From Aliidiomarina maris (GTDB lineage Bacteria; Pseudomonadota; Gammaproteobacteria; Enterobacterales; Alteromonadaceae): a stretch of DNA of 64,000 nucleotides. The notes beneath the pieces were generated by a model. The model searched no databases. It was not told the DNA's origin and was given only the letters and a program-made list of their open reading frames with translations. The DNA lies in NCBI RefSeq assembly GCF_003987335.1, contig NZ_PIPK01000012.1, forward strand, positions 1 to 64,000, written 5' to 3'. Below are positions 47,170 to 56,594 of the stretch, one piece after another (position 1 is the first letter of the stretch; every line of letters begins with the position of its first letter). The position numbers were made by a program, and so were the translations under genes.

Positions 47170-49056
47170 TTATGCTAACTCCACCAAGTTGCCTTTGGAC
47201 TCAAGCCAGGTCTTGCGGTCACCTGAACGTTTTTTCGCTAACAGCATATCCATCAGCGCATCGGTTTGTTCGATATCGTTCACCGTAAGCTGGACTAAAC
47301 GGCGAGTGTTAGGGTCCATCGTGGTTTCGCGCAACTGAATAGGGTTCATTTCACCCAAGCCTTTAAAGCGCTGCACGTTCACTTTGCCGCGCTTCTTTTC
47401 CGCCTCGATGCGATCCAGAATACCTTGCTTTTCCGATTCATCTAAGGCGTAGAACACCTCTTTGCCGACATCGATACGATATAGGGGCGGCATTGCCACA
47501 TACACATGCCCCGCTTCCACCAACGGTCTAAAGTGCTTCATAAACAATGCGCACAGCAAGGTGGCGATATGCAGACCGTCAGAATCAGCATCCGCAAGAA
47601 TGCAGACTTTACCGTAGCGCAATTGCGATAAATCAGCTGCCCCTGGGTCAACCCCCAACGCAATCGTAATGTTATGAATTTCCTGTGACGCTAAAACCTG
47701 GTCGGACTCAACTTCCCAAGCATTAAGAATTTTACCGCGCAGCGGCATGACCGCTTGAAAATCACGATCGCGAGCTTGCTTAGTTGAGCCGCCTGCAGAA
47801 TCACCCTCAACCAGAAATAATTCACTACGGCTTGGGTCGGACGTGGCGCAATCGGTTAACTTGCCTGGCAACGCAGGGCCTTGCGTCACGCGTTTACGTA
47901 CTACTTTCTTACTTGCCCGCATACGCTTTTGCGCGTGGCTAATGCATAGTTCAGCCAATTGCTCCGCTTGGTCGGTATGCTCATTCAACCATAAACTAAA
48001 TGCGTCTTTTACCACGCCACTGACGAATGCCGCGGTTTGGCGTGACGACAGGCGTTCTTTGGTTTGCCCGGAAAACTGCGGATCTGCCATTTTGATCGAT
48101 AAAATAAAGCTGCAACGCTCCCAAATATCTTCAGGGGTTAACTTGACGCCGCGCGGCAGCAAATTACGAAACTCACAGAACTCGCGCAACGCTTCCAACA
48201 TACCTTGGCGCAATCCGTTGACATGGGTGCCACCTTGAGCGGTTGGGATCAAGTTCACATAGCTTTCATGAATGCCCTCGCCGCCTTCTGGCAACCAGGT
48301 AACCGCCCATTCTGCCGCTTCTTCTTTGGCACTAAAGTCACCGATAAAAGGAATATGCGGTAAGCGCTCATAACCATCGACGGCCTCGACCAGATAGTCC
48401 TGTAGACCCCCTTCGTACAACCAAGTTTGCTCTTGATTTTGCGCTTTATCGACGAAGGTGATACTCAAGCCTGGGCACAATACCGCTTTGGCGCGTAGTT
48501 GGTAGGTGAGCGCACGCACTGAAAATTTTGGCGAATCAAAATACTTGGGGTCTGGCCAAAAGCGAATCGTGGTGCCTGTGTTGCGCTTGCCTACAGTCCC
48601 CGTGACTTCGAGGTCCGAGACTTTGTCACCATGTTCAAATGCCATCTGGTAAACTTCGCCGTCGCGCTTCACGCTGACTTCAACACGCAGCGACAATGCA
48701 TTAACTACAGAGATACCCACACCATGTAAGCCACCGGAAAACTGATAGTTTTTATTGGAAAACTTACCGCCCGCATGCAATTTCGTCATGATCAACTCAA
48801 CCCCGGGCAATTTTTCTTCGGGGTGAATATCAACCGGCATACCGCGACCATCATCGACAACCTCAATAGATTGGTCCGCATGGAGAATGACTTTGATGGC
48901 CTTAGCGTGTCCTGCTAAGGCTTCATCGACACTGTTATCGATGACCTCTTGGGCAAGATGGTTAGGCCGAGTCGTGTCAGTGTACATACCGGGGCGTCGA
49001 CGTACCGGTTCGAGGCCGTTTAGAACCTCAATAGCATCCGCTTTATAGTCTGTCAT
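47170..49056 (-). CDS. parE: DNA topoisomerase IV subunit B
   Basis: 628 aa (630 in E. coli) ATPase subunit. The GHKL ATP site includes EVIDNSVDEALAGHAKAIKV, VVDDGRGMPVDIHP and HAGGKFSNKNYQFSGGLHGV; the TOPRIM domain has LVEGDSAGGSTKQARDRDFQ and the DADSDG acid cluster (LADADSDGLHIATLL). It is followed at once by parC, and preceded by yqiB with a 2-nt gap; co-transcription is clear. Confidence 0.98.
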   Translation of the reverse strand: MTDYKADAIEVLNGLEPVRRRPGMYTDTTRPNHLAQEVIDNSVDEALAGHAKAIKVILHADQSIEVVDDGRGMPVDIHPEEKLPGVELIMTKLHAGGKFSNKNYQFSGGLHGVGISVVNALSLRVEVSVKRDGEVYQMAFEHGDKVSDLEVTGTVGKRNTGTTIRFWPDPKYFDSPKFSVRALTYQLRAKAVLCPGLSITFVDKAQNQEQTWLYEGGLQDYLVEAVDGYERLPHIPFIGDFSAKEEAAEWAVTWLPEGGEGIHESYVNLIPTAQGGTHVNGLRQGMLEALREFCEFRNLLPRGVKLTPEDIWERCSFILSIKMADPQFSGQTKERLSSRQTAAFVSGVVKDAFSLWLNEHTDQAEQLAELCISHAQKRMRASKKVVRKRVTQGPALPGKLTDCATSDPSRSELFLVEGDSAGGSTKQARDRDFQAVMPLRGKILNAWEVESDQVLASQEIHNITIALGVDPGAADLSQLRYGKVCILADADSDGLHIATLLCALFMKHFRPLVEAGHVYVAMPPLYRIDVGKEVFYALDESEKQGILDRIEAEKKRGKVNVQRFKGLGEMNPIQLRETTMDPNTRRLVQLTVNDIEQTDALMDMLLAKKRSGDRKTWLESKGNLVELA

Positions 49057-49058
49057 TG

Positions 49059-49535
49059 TTATCTTTTTACCTGAAATTGGAGGCCTGAGTGGTGTGTCGC
49101 TATAGATACATCATGCCAGCGTCCACGTTGAAAGCAAAGCTTAAGCCAATCGGCAAGAAAATGGTTGATTTGCCGACGCTCATCGCGCTGATGCATATGC
49201 GGGTTAGGCTGCTCATAACTCGCAGCAAAACGTTCCAAACCTTGACTGGAAATAATCTCCGCCAACTGCATGTCATGGTACAAGCGCATAACGAAGCGAG
49301 TTTGTAGTAATGCACGTGACTGCTGCTGTTCGACTTGAATATCAGTGGTATACGGCGCATCGGTTAGCACCTTCAGTTCAAAGGTTAAGCTATCGTGTAT
49401 CGATACCTGTCGTGTTTGACCCACTTCATATTGCGCGGGCAGCAAACCAATAGCCGCCGCATAATTGCGCTCAGCCAAGCTTTGCATCTCGCGTAAATCA
49501 GGCACGTACTTCTTGCGTCGTTGCTGAAACTGCAT
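49059..49535 (-). CDS. yqiB: DUF1249 family protein (YqiB-like)
   Basis: 158 aa cytoplasmic protein with no known function. The family features are KKYVPDLREMQSLAERNYAA (about 8-27), LKVLTDAPYTTDIQVEQQ, MRLYHDMQLAEIISSQG and the PNPHMHQRDERRQINHFLAD segment. It lies between nudF and parE; E. coli has nudF-yqiB-cpdA-yqiA-parE, and here cpdA and yqiA are absent. The function should not be read from the neighbours. Confidence 0.88.
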   Translation of the reverse strand: MQFQQRRKKYVPDLREMQSLAERNYAAAIGLLPAQYEVGQTRQVSIHDSLTFELKVLTDAPYTTDIQVEQQQSRALLQTRFVMRLYHDMQLAEIISSQGLERFAASYEQPNPHMHQRDERRQINHFLADWLKLCFQRGRWHDVSIATHHSGLQFQVKR

Positions 49536-49577
49536 AACCCCCCATGGAACTTAAAAAGGTCTCATGTATTCGATCTG

Positions 49578-50207
49578 TTAAGGTGCGATTGTCGCTTGCT
49601 GCCATCGCGTCATAATAGCATCCCGGTGCAAGGCTAAGTATTGCAACGCGATGACGGTCGCCGCATTATCAATTTTACCATCATCCAGCAGCGCCATCAC
49701 CTCTGCTCTAGGTAATGCTTGCACGCGTATGTCTTCGTGTTCGCTGGCAAGACCGCCAAAATCACTGGCAGAACTGGCATCGACTTTGGCTAAATAAATA
49801 TGAATACGTTCAGTTAAGCCGCCTGGGCTCGACAAATAGCTTAACGCGAATTCAAGGTGCTGCGCGGTTAATCCGGCTTCTTCGTCTAATTCTCGGCGTG
49901 CAACCTCTTCGACCGCTTCGCCCTCTTCGGTCATGCCCGCTACCAACTCGATCAACCATGGCGTGTCGCTGGTGGCAATCGCACCCACCCGAAATTGCTC
50001 CAACATGACAATTTGGTCGCGCTCCACATCGTAAGGTAACACCACCACAGCGTGACCACGGTCCATCACCTCGCGCTCGATCTCAGCACTCCAGCCGCCA
50101 GCAAATAGCTTATGCTGAAGCCGATACAAGGTGGTTTTGAAAAAACCTTGGTGCAACGGGGTCTTGTTAATGATTTTCACGTCTTTTGAAGAAAATTTTA
50201 ACTGCAT
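49578..50207 (-). CDS. nudF: ADP-ribose pyrophosphatase NudF
   Basis: 209 aa Nudix hydrolase that splits ADP-ribose to AMP and ribose-5-phosphate. The Nudix box is GMTEEGEAVEEVARRELDEE followed by AGL (about residues 91-113), fitting G-x5-E-x7-R-E-x2-E-E-x-G-U. SPGGLTERIHIYLAKVDAS after it is typical of the ADP-ribose subgroup. It is divergent from tolC, as in E. coli, and heads the yqiB-parE-parC unit. Confidence 0.95.
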   Translation of the reverse strand: MQLKFSSKDVKIINKTPLHQGFFKTTLYRLQHKLFAGGWSAEIEREVMDRGHAVVVLPYDVERDQIVMLEQFRVGAIATSDTPWLIELVAGMTEEGEAVEEVARRELDEEAGLTAQHLEFALSYLSSPGGLTERIHIYLAKVDASSASDFGGLASEHEDIRVQALPRAEVMALLDDGKIDNAATVIALQYLALHRDAIMTRWQQATIAP

Positions 50208-50400
50208 TGGACAAACTACCTTAGTTAACCTGCATATGAACGAATTGACTCATTATTCACCAAACATTCTGTTACACTTGCGCGGTCTTAAAATTTGCGT
50301 TTTAGCATACGCTTTTAGAGTTAAACGCGCTAACATGGGTCACAGATTCTACAGCAATAATAATGACGTAGTTCTCCCAATACTGTGAAGGAAACGATCG

Positions 50401-51771
50401 ATGAAAATCAAACTTCTGTCACTCGCCCTAGGCTTCAGCTTAGGCTTCTCCAGTTTGACAGCTAACGCCACAGACTTAACCGATATTTATCGTATGGCGT
50501 TAGAAAACGATCCGCAATTATTACGTGCCGCCGCTGAACGCGACGCCGCTCGCTCGGCTATTGATGTATCTCGTGCCGACTGGTTTCCGCAAATCGACTT
50601 TCGCACGGGTTATAGTTATAACCGCTCTGAAGGCACCCCTTCAGCAACAACAGTTCCAACCGACCCCGATTTGATTACCAGTAACACCACCAGCACCAGA
50701 ACCTGGAACCGCGAGCTTAACCTGAGCCAACAAGTATTTAATTTAGGTACATGGCGCGCGACCGGCATTGTTGAAAAGCAAGCCTATCAGCAAGAAGTCA
50801 ACTACTTGCTAACTCGCCAACAATTAATGCTACGTGTTACAGACGCCTACTTTAACGTGCTTTTGGCAATGGATAGTCTTGAATTTGCCCGTGCAGAAAA
50901 ACGTGCTATTGAGCGCCAGCTTGACCAAACACGCCAGCGCTTTTCTGTCGGTTTAACTGCGGTGACCGACGTGCATGAAGCGCAAGCGCAATTTGACCAA
51001 GCAGTCGCCCGTGAAATTCAGGCACAAAATGCGGTAGAAATTGCCTATGAAGCATTGCGCGAAATAACCGGACGGTCACATCAAAACATTCATGTTCTGA
51101 ACACTGACATGTTCGAGCCGGTCACGCCAGACCCGAGCACTGCGCGTGAGTGGGTGAATGTTGCTTATGAGCGCAACCTTGAGCTTTTAATTAGTCGCAG
51201 CGGGCTTGAAATAGCTGATCAGCGTATTGAACTGGCCCGCAGTGGACACTACCCAACAGTGAGCTTGAGCGCGAGCTACGGAAATCGTGACGTTGACTTT
51301 GGTGATCGTAGCTTTAGCGGTTTAGACCAAAGCCAAGTTGGTCTTCAGTTAGTGGTGCCTTTATTTAGTGGTGGTCGCACCGTCGCTAGCACTGAACAAG
51401 CACGTAACGATTATGTGGCGGTGAGCCAAACGCTAGAAGAAAACCGTCGTGCGGTCGAGCGTCGCGTGCGCTCTAATTACCTTGACGTAGTTGCGAATAT
51501 CTCTACTATTGCGGCGCTGGAACAAGCCGTTGTCTCAGCTGAGAGCGCATTAAATGCAACCCAAGCTGGCTTTGAAGTTGGGACACGTACTATTGTCGAC
51601 GTACTCGACAGTACACGTAACCTGTTTAACGCACGCCGTAATTTATCGGAAGCACGTTATTCTTACATTCAAGGCATTCTTAATTTGCAGCAAGCGGCTG
51701 GTACTATCAGCGAAGACGCATTGTTTGCAATCAATGACGCTTTGCGCCCAGCACCTGCTGAGCAGGACTAA
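50401..51771 (+). CDS. tolC: Outer membrane channel TolC
   Basis: 456 aa trimeric outer-membrane tunnel for drug efflux and type I secretion. The signal peptide (MKIKLLSLALGFSLGFSSLT, cleavage after ANA at 24) leads to the TolC repeat: LTDIYRMALENDPQLLRAAA, SLSASYGNRD and the helical GTRTIVDVLDSTRNLFNARR. It is a little shorter than E. coli TolC (about 471 mature), lacking the long C-terminal tail. AAGGA lies eight bases before the ATG, and a strong terminator follows. Confidence 0.96.
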   Translation: MKIKLLSLALGFSLGFSSLTANATDLTDIYRMALENDPQLLRAAAERDAARSAIDVSRADWFPQIDFRTGYSYNRSEGTPSATTVPTDPDLITSNTTSTRTWNRELNLSQQVFNLGTWRATGIVEKQAYQQEVNYLLTRQQLMLRVTDAYFNVLLAMDSLEFARAEKRAIERQLDQTRQRFSVGLTAVTDVHEAQAQFDQAVAREIQAQNAVEIAYEALREITGRSHQNIHVLNTDMFEPVTPDPSTAREWVNVAYERNLELLISRSGLEIADQRIELARSGHYPTVSLSASYGNRDVDFGDRSFSGLDQSQVGLQLVVPLFSGGRTVASTEQARNDYVAVSQTLEENRRAVERRVRSNYLDVVANISTIAALEQAVVSAESALNATQAGFEVGTRTIVDVLDSTRNLFNARRNLSEARYSYIQGILNLQQAAGTISEDALFAINDALRPAPAEQD

Positions 51772-51795
51772 GGCTGCCTGCTAGGTAGCGCCGAC

Positions 51796-51823
51796 AAAAG
51801 GTGCCTTCGGGCACCTTTTTTTG
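51796..51823 (+). terminator. Terminator after tolC
   Basis: Perfect 10-bp stem AAAAGGTGCC/GGCACCTTTT with the stable TTCG tetraloop, followed by more T. It is 25 nt past the tolC stop. Confidence 0.92.
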
Positions 51824-51856
51824 TAATTGTATCGACAGCCAGTCACGGACCCCGTT

Positions 51857-52654
51857 ATGGACTTTATTCAAATTATTGTATTGGCATTAATTCAAGGTTT
51901 AACTGAGTTTCTGCCGGTTTCGAGCTCAGCTCATCTACTTTTAATTCCGGTTTTCACTGCATGGGATGATCAAGGGTTAGCTTTTGACGTCGCGCTGCAT
52001 ATTGGTAGTTTAGCCGCGGTTATTTTGTATTTTCGCCAGGAAATTGCGCGCATGTTGCTGGCGTGGATAGATTCACTCAAGCATCGGCGTTTAAGCGAAG
52101 ACGGTAAATTGGCTTGGGCAGTGATTCTTGCCACTATCCCTGTTGGTTTAGCTGGCGTGTTATTTAACGACTTCATTAGCCAAACCTTACGCTCACCGAT
52201 TGTAGTCGCCCTCGGCCTGATTGGTTTTGGTATCTTGCTCGGCGTTGCGGATTGGAAGCATCGCGGCAACAAAACCGAATACCAAATGTCGCGTACGGAT
52301 GTACTTTGGATAGCGCTTGCTCAAGCACTCGCATTAATTCCTGGCACGTCGCGCTCGGGCATTACCATTACCGCCGCGCTATTTCTGGGCCTCAGCCGTG
52401 AAGCTGCCGCGCGCTTTTCATTCTTACTGTCTATTCCGGTGATTGCACTCGCTGGTGGCTATGAAACATTAGGCTTGGTGCGCGCCGACGTCGAAGTGGA
52501 CTGGCTGGCTATATTGCTTGGTGCAGTGGTGGCTGGTGTCAGTGCTTACCTGTGTATTCACTACTTCTTAGTGTTCATTCGCAAAATCGGTATGCAACCC
52601 TTTGTCGCATATCGTGTGATTCTTGGTATCATTTTACTTTGGTTATTTATCTAA
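51857..52654 (+). CDS. uppP: Undecaprenyl-diphosphatase UppP (BacA)
   Basis: 265 aa polytopic membrane phosphatase that recycles undecaprenyl diphosphate for peptidoglycan and O-antigen synthesis. The ATG at 51857 gives the family start (MDFIQIIVLALIQGLTEFLP). Two signature motifs, GLTEFLPVSSSAHL (about 14-27) and the PGTSRSGITITAA region (about 165-177), hold the catalytic Glu/Ser/Arg residues. It lies 33 nt past the tolC terminator and 10 nt before the acyltransferase gene. Confidence 0.96.
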   Translation: MDFIQIIVLALIQGLTEFLPVSSSAHLLLIPVFTAWDDQGLAFDVALHIGSLAAVILYFRQEIARMLLAWIDSLKHRRLSEDGKLAWAVILATIPVGLAGVLFNDFISQTLRSPIVVALGLIGFGILLGVADWKHRGNKTEYQMSRTDVLWIALAQALALIPGTSRSGITITAALFLGLSREAAARFSFLLSIPVIALAGGYETLGLVRADVEVDWLAILLGAVVAGVSAYLCIHYFLVFIRKIGMQPFVAYRVILGIILLWLFI

Positions 52655-52664
52655 ACGAGTGTTC

Positions 52665-53651
52665 ATGACTGAATCGAAATCAACGTCTGAAGCCACGGCA
52701 GCGAAGCAAAAAGGTGCTTTACACGCACCTCAATTTCAGCGCCAGATGTTATTGCCGAAGTTTTGGCCCACATGGGCTTTGGTAGGCTTTTTGTACTTGC
52801 TGTCGTGGCTGCCCTATCGCCTACAAATGCTGTTAGGCCGGGGCATTGGCCGCTTACTGATGAAAGCTGTGCCAAAGCGCACTAAAGTAGCGCGTCGCAC
52901 GTTGACATTGTCCTTCCCAGACATGCCTGAAAAGGAGCGTGAAGCACTATTGAAGCGTAATTTTGCCAATGCTGGCATGGCGCTGTTTGAAACTGGCATC
53001 GCTTGGTGGTGGCCAAACTGGCGCCTGAAACGGTTAATTAAAATTGAAGGCGAAGAGCATGTAATTGCCAATCAAAAAGCGGGTAAAGGCTTATTTGTGC
53101 TGCTATTCCATTTTTTGAATCTGGAAGTGCATGTTCGCGTAGCCGGCATGTTCCATAGCTCAGTGGGCCTTTACCGGCCGCACAATAACGCCGTGATGGA
53201 ATACATTCAGACCAAAGGCCGTAGCCGGTCGAACAAATATATGATTGACCGTAAGGACGTGCGCGCTATGGTGAGCGCACTGCGCGAGGGAGAAATGGCA
53301 GGTTACCTGCCCGACCAAGACTACGGCCGTCACCGTGCGGTGTTTGCGCCGTTGTTTGCGGTGCCCGATGCGTGCACCACTCAAGGCACTAGCTTATTCG
53401 CCAACGTCAAGAATGCCACCACATTAGTCAGTGTGCTTAAACGCTTACCGAACGATCAAGGCTATTGCATTTACTTTTACCCGCCACAAGCGCCGATCCC
53501 AAGCGGGGACGTGTACGAAGACGCTTGCCGGGTTAATCGCGAGGTTGAAAAAGCGGTTGCTATGCAGCCTGACCTGTATATGTGGATGCATCGGCGTTAC
53601 AAAACTCGCCCCAGCGAAGACATGCCTGATTATTACGCAGATTTAGACTAA
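52665..53651 (+). CDS. LpxL/HtrB-family lipid A acyltransferase
   Basis: 328 aa from the ATG at 52665; the open frame back to 52623 overlaps uppP and has no binding site. It has an N-terminal membrane helix (about 27-50), and the acyltransferase motif H-F-L-N-L-E (HX4E, in LLFHFLNLEV, near 136-141). LYRPHNNAVMEY and YLPDQDYG are typical of the LpxL/LpxM/LpxP group. It transfers a secondary acyl chain to Kdo2-lipid IVA; whether laurate or myristate cannot be told. Located 10 nt after uppP, converging with glnE. Confidence 0.9.
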   Translation: MTESKSTSEATAAKQKGALHAPQFQRQMLLPKFWPTWALVGFLYLLSWLPYRLQMLLGRGIGRLLMKAVPKRTKVARRTLTLSFPDMPEKEREALLKRNFANAGMALFETGIAWWWPNWRLKRLIKIEGEEHVIANQKAGKGLFVLLFHFLNLEVHVRVAGMFHSSVGLYRPHNNAVMEYIQTKGRSRSNKYMIDRKDVRAMVSALREGEMAGYLPDQDYGRHRAVFAPLFAVPDACTTQGTSLFANVKNATTLVSVLKRLPNDQGYCIYFYPPQAPIPSGDVYEDACRVNREVEKAVAMQPDLYMWMHRRYKTRPSEDMPDYYADLD

Positions 53652-53668
53652 AGGTCGCGCTGCGCGCC

Positions 53669-56569
53669 CTATTTCGCTGCCTCTGCGCCAGCTTTATTGA
53701 CCGTTGCGCTCCCAAGTAACACTTGCCAAACGCTGAGCACTTGCTCAGCGTTTGCACTTAGGTCATCGTGACTAATGCCTTGTTGTTCAGCTAACGATAA
53801 GCGGTGATTCTTAGCGCGTAACAATTTGTAGTTATCAATCAGCACAGCCAACTGAGCTTGATTCAATAACCCCGCCTTTTCTGCGTGCTCCAATATGCGC
53901 ACATTATCGGTATATGTGCAAAGCTGTGGGTACTTATCCGCGTGGGCAAGCACCAGATACTGGGTCAGAAATTCAATATCCGTCATGCCCCCGGGCATTT
54001 GCTTGATATCAACCCCCTGTGCACTGCGCTTCAGTAAGTGTTGACGCATTTTTTCACGCATGGACACGATGTCGTGGCGCAAAGCATCAAGGTCGCGAGG
54101 CTGGGCCAAATGACGCCGGCGAATCTGTTCAAAGCGACGATGCATGTGCTCGTGGCCAAACACCATACGCGCGCGCACCAAGGCTTGCAGTTCCCAGGTC
54201 CATGCTTCGCGACCTAAATAGTCGTCGTAGGTGGATAACTGAATCACCATCAAACCAGCATTGCCCGATGGGCGTAGCCGCATATCCACGTCGTACAAGA
54301 CGCCGCTCAACGTGCGCGTAGTAAACAAATGCAGCACGCGCTGCGCAAGGCGCAGATAAAATTGCTGACTATCAATCGGGCGCTCACCCTGGGTTTGGGT
54401 GTCTTGAATGTCATCGCACACAAACACTAAGTCGAGATCGGAGCCGTAACCCAATTCAATGCCGCCTAACTTGCCATATCCAATCACCGCAAAGCCTGAA
54501 TTATGTAAATCCCGGCCAGGTGGCGCGCCGTGACGGTCGGTCAGTTGCTGCCACGCCATCGCAACCACTTGTTCAATGACCGCCTCCGCCAAGAAGGTCA
54601 GGTGGTCGCTGACTCGCATCAGGGCCACGCCATCAGCCACATCGGCTGCCGCTACTTTTAATTGGAAGCTTTGCTTAACCTGGCGCAGTGCTTCCATTTG
54701 CGCTTCCATCTCATCCAGAGGAATACGATTTAAAAACTCTTGTACTTGTGCACGGTAACTGGTTAATTCCGGTAAATTATAAAGTTGCTGCGGATCTATC
54801 AGCTCATCGAGAAGGTGTGGGTAACGCTCAATCTGGTGTGCTATCCAAGGGCTGGCATGGCACAGCACTAATAATTGGCGTAACGCACCGGCATTATTCA
54901 CCAGTAAATCAAGGTAAGCCGTCCGTGATGCAATGGTTTGCACCACAGCAAATGCACGCTGCAAACTTTCAACTGCGACGGCGCCTTGCGCAGCATATTC
55001 AACAATACGCGGAACCAATGTGGCTAATAACTCTCGTCCTCGAGTGCCTGGGCTGCGTTTGCGCACCTGCTGACGACATAATTGAATCGCTTGCCACCAG
55101 TCGCCGGCGTGGTCAGCACCTACCCCTGCCTCTTTCAGCACGTCGAGGGCTGTGGCGTCATCGAGTAAGTCCTGCCATAAAATCGATAATGCGCTGTCGT
55201 TTTCAGTTTGGAGCTCTTCCTCACTGCCCACCACATTAAGAAACTGACGATGCACCTCTTGCATATGTGCTGCGATGCGCTGCTGGCATAATTCGAAGGT
55301 CTCAAAGCCACAGGCTAATGCCACTCGTAACTGAGTGTCTTCATCTTGAGGTAAGGTCTGGGTTTGCTCGTCATTGAGTTGCTGCAGCACATGCTCGACT
55401 TTTCTAAGGGTCATGTAGGCTTCATGCAGGCGACTGACATCAGCGTTACTCAGCAGCTGCAATTTTTCGCACACGTGCAAGGCTTTAATCAATGACCGCG
55501 TCTGTAAGTCGCGCTCACGGCCGCCGCGAATTAACTGAAAGGTTTGCGCGATAAACTCAATTTCACGAATACCGCCTAAGCCGAGCTTGATATTATCGGC
55601 GACACCGCGGCGTCGAGCTTCTTGGTTAATCAAGAGTTTCATTTTGCGCAGCGCTTCAATTGCGCTGTAGTCGATATAACGTCGGTATACAAAAGGGCGC
55701 AGCATGCTAAATAACTGCTGCTCGAGCTCAGGTGTCGCATTCAGATAGCGCGCTTTGACCATAGCGTAACGTTCCCAGTTGCGCCCCTGCTCCTGGTAGT
55801 AATCTTCAAGTGCCGCAAAACTCACCGCCATGGGACCTGACTGACCAAATGGGCGCAAGCGCATGTCCACGCGAAAGACTTGGCCGTCGATGGTTTGCTG
55901 GCCCAGCAACTTAATCAGGGTTTGGCCGACCCGCGTGAAGAACACACTATGCTCAATCGACTGCCGCCCACCTTGGGTTTGCCCTCCATGTTCAAAACAA
56001 AAAATAAGGTCAATATCGGAGGAGAAATTAAGCTCCTCACCACCGAGCTTACCCATGGCTATCACCACCAAGGGCATTACCTCGCCTTGACTATCGAAAG
56101 CCTGCCCGTAGCGGGCTTGCTGAGATTTTGCTGCCCACTCAGCGGCAGCTTCTATCAATGCATCCGCAAGGCTTGAGTTTGCAGCGAGAAAATCCGGAAC
56201 GGTCAGCTCTCCCATGAGATCCTGGGTAGCTAACCGTGCCATTTCAATTTGACGATAGCGGCGTAACGCGTGCATAACTTGGACTTCGCTGTCACCGCAC
56301 GGTGCCAGTTGCGTCGCCAGCGCCGCTTTGTGGCTGCCGGGCTGACGCCGAAACATAGGTTCTAATGCTTGTTCGCCATAGCGCATCACGACTTTACAAA
56401 CAAAATCACTGATAGCCATCGTCCAAGGTAGCCAAGCGGCAAGGGTTTGCTGACGTTGTGGCGCAGGTTCGTGCTGTTCAATAAATTGTTGCCAACGCTG
56501 CTGCGCCAATTGTTTCATTGGCTCGGGTAGCTGTTGGTAGTCAGTATGACGCGGCGCAAACTTCAGCAT
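53669..56569 (-). CDS. glnE: Glutamine synthetase adenylyltransferase / adenylyl-removing enzyme
   Basis: 966 aa from the ATG at 56569 (MLKFAPRHTDYQQL), with GGGAG five bases upstream; about 946 in E. coli. It controls glutamine synthetase by adding and removing AMP in response to PII and glutamine. Two nucleotidyltransferase domains are seen: N-terminal GKLGGEELNFSSDIDLIFCF (adenylyl removal) and C-terminal GKLGGIELGYGSDLDLVFVC (adenylylation), each with D-x-D, joined by a PII-responsive linker. It follows the YgiF-like gene by 25 nt, as in E. coli. Confidence 0.96.
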   Translation of the reverse strand: MLKFAPRHTDYQQLPEPMKQLAQQRWQQFIEQHEPAPQRQQTLAAWLPWTMAISDFVCKVVMRYGEQALEPMFRRQPGSHKAALATQLAPCGDSEVQVMHALRRYRQIEMARLATQDLMGELTVPDFLAANSSLADALIEAAAEWAAKSQQARYGQAFDSQGEVMPLVVIAMGKLGGEELNFSSDIDLIFCFEHGGQTQGGRQSIEHSVFFTRVGQTLIKLLGQQTIDGQVFRVDMRLRPFGQSGPMAVSFAALEDYYQEQGRNWERYAMVKARYLNATPELEQQLFSMLRPFVYRRYIDYSAIEALRKMKLLINQEARRRGVADNIKLGLGGIREIEFIAQTFQLIRGGRERDLQTRSLIKALHVCEKLQLLSNADVSRLHEAYMTLRKVEHVLQQLNDEQTQTLPQDEDTQLRVALACGFETFELCQQRIAAHMQEVHRQFLNVVGSEEELQTENDSALSILWQDLLDDATALDVLKEAGVGADHAGDWWQAIQLCRQQVRKRSPGTRGRELLATLVPRIVEYAAQGAVAVESLQRAFAVVQTIASRTAYLDLLVNNAGALRQLLVLCHASPWIAHQIERYPHLLDELIDPQQLYNLPELTSYRAQVQEFLNRIPLDEMEAQMEALRQVKQSFQLKVAAADVADGVALMRVSDHLTFLAEAVIEQVVAMAWQQLTDRHGAPPGRDLHNSGFAVIGYGKLGGIELGYGSDLDLVFVCDDIQDTQTQGERPIDSQQFYLRLAQRVLHLFTTRTLSGVLYDVDMRLRPSGNAGLMVIQLSTYDDYLGREAWTWELQALVRARMVFGHEHMHRRFEQIRRRHLAQPRDLDALRHDIVSMREKMRQHLLKRSAQGVDIKQMPGGMTDIEFLTQYLVLAHADKYPQLCTYTDNVRILEHAEKAGLLNQAQLAVLIDNYKLLRAKNHRLSLAEQQGISHDDLSANAEQVLSVWQVLLGSATVNKAGAEAAK

Positions 56570-56594
56570 GGTGACTCCCGTGATGAAATGACGA

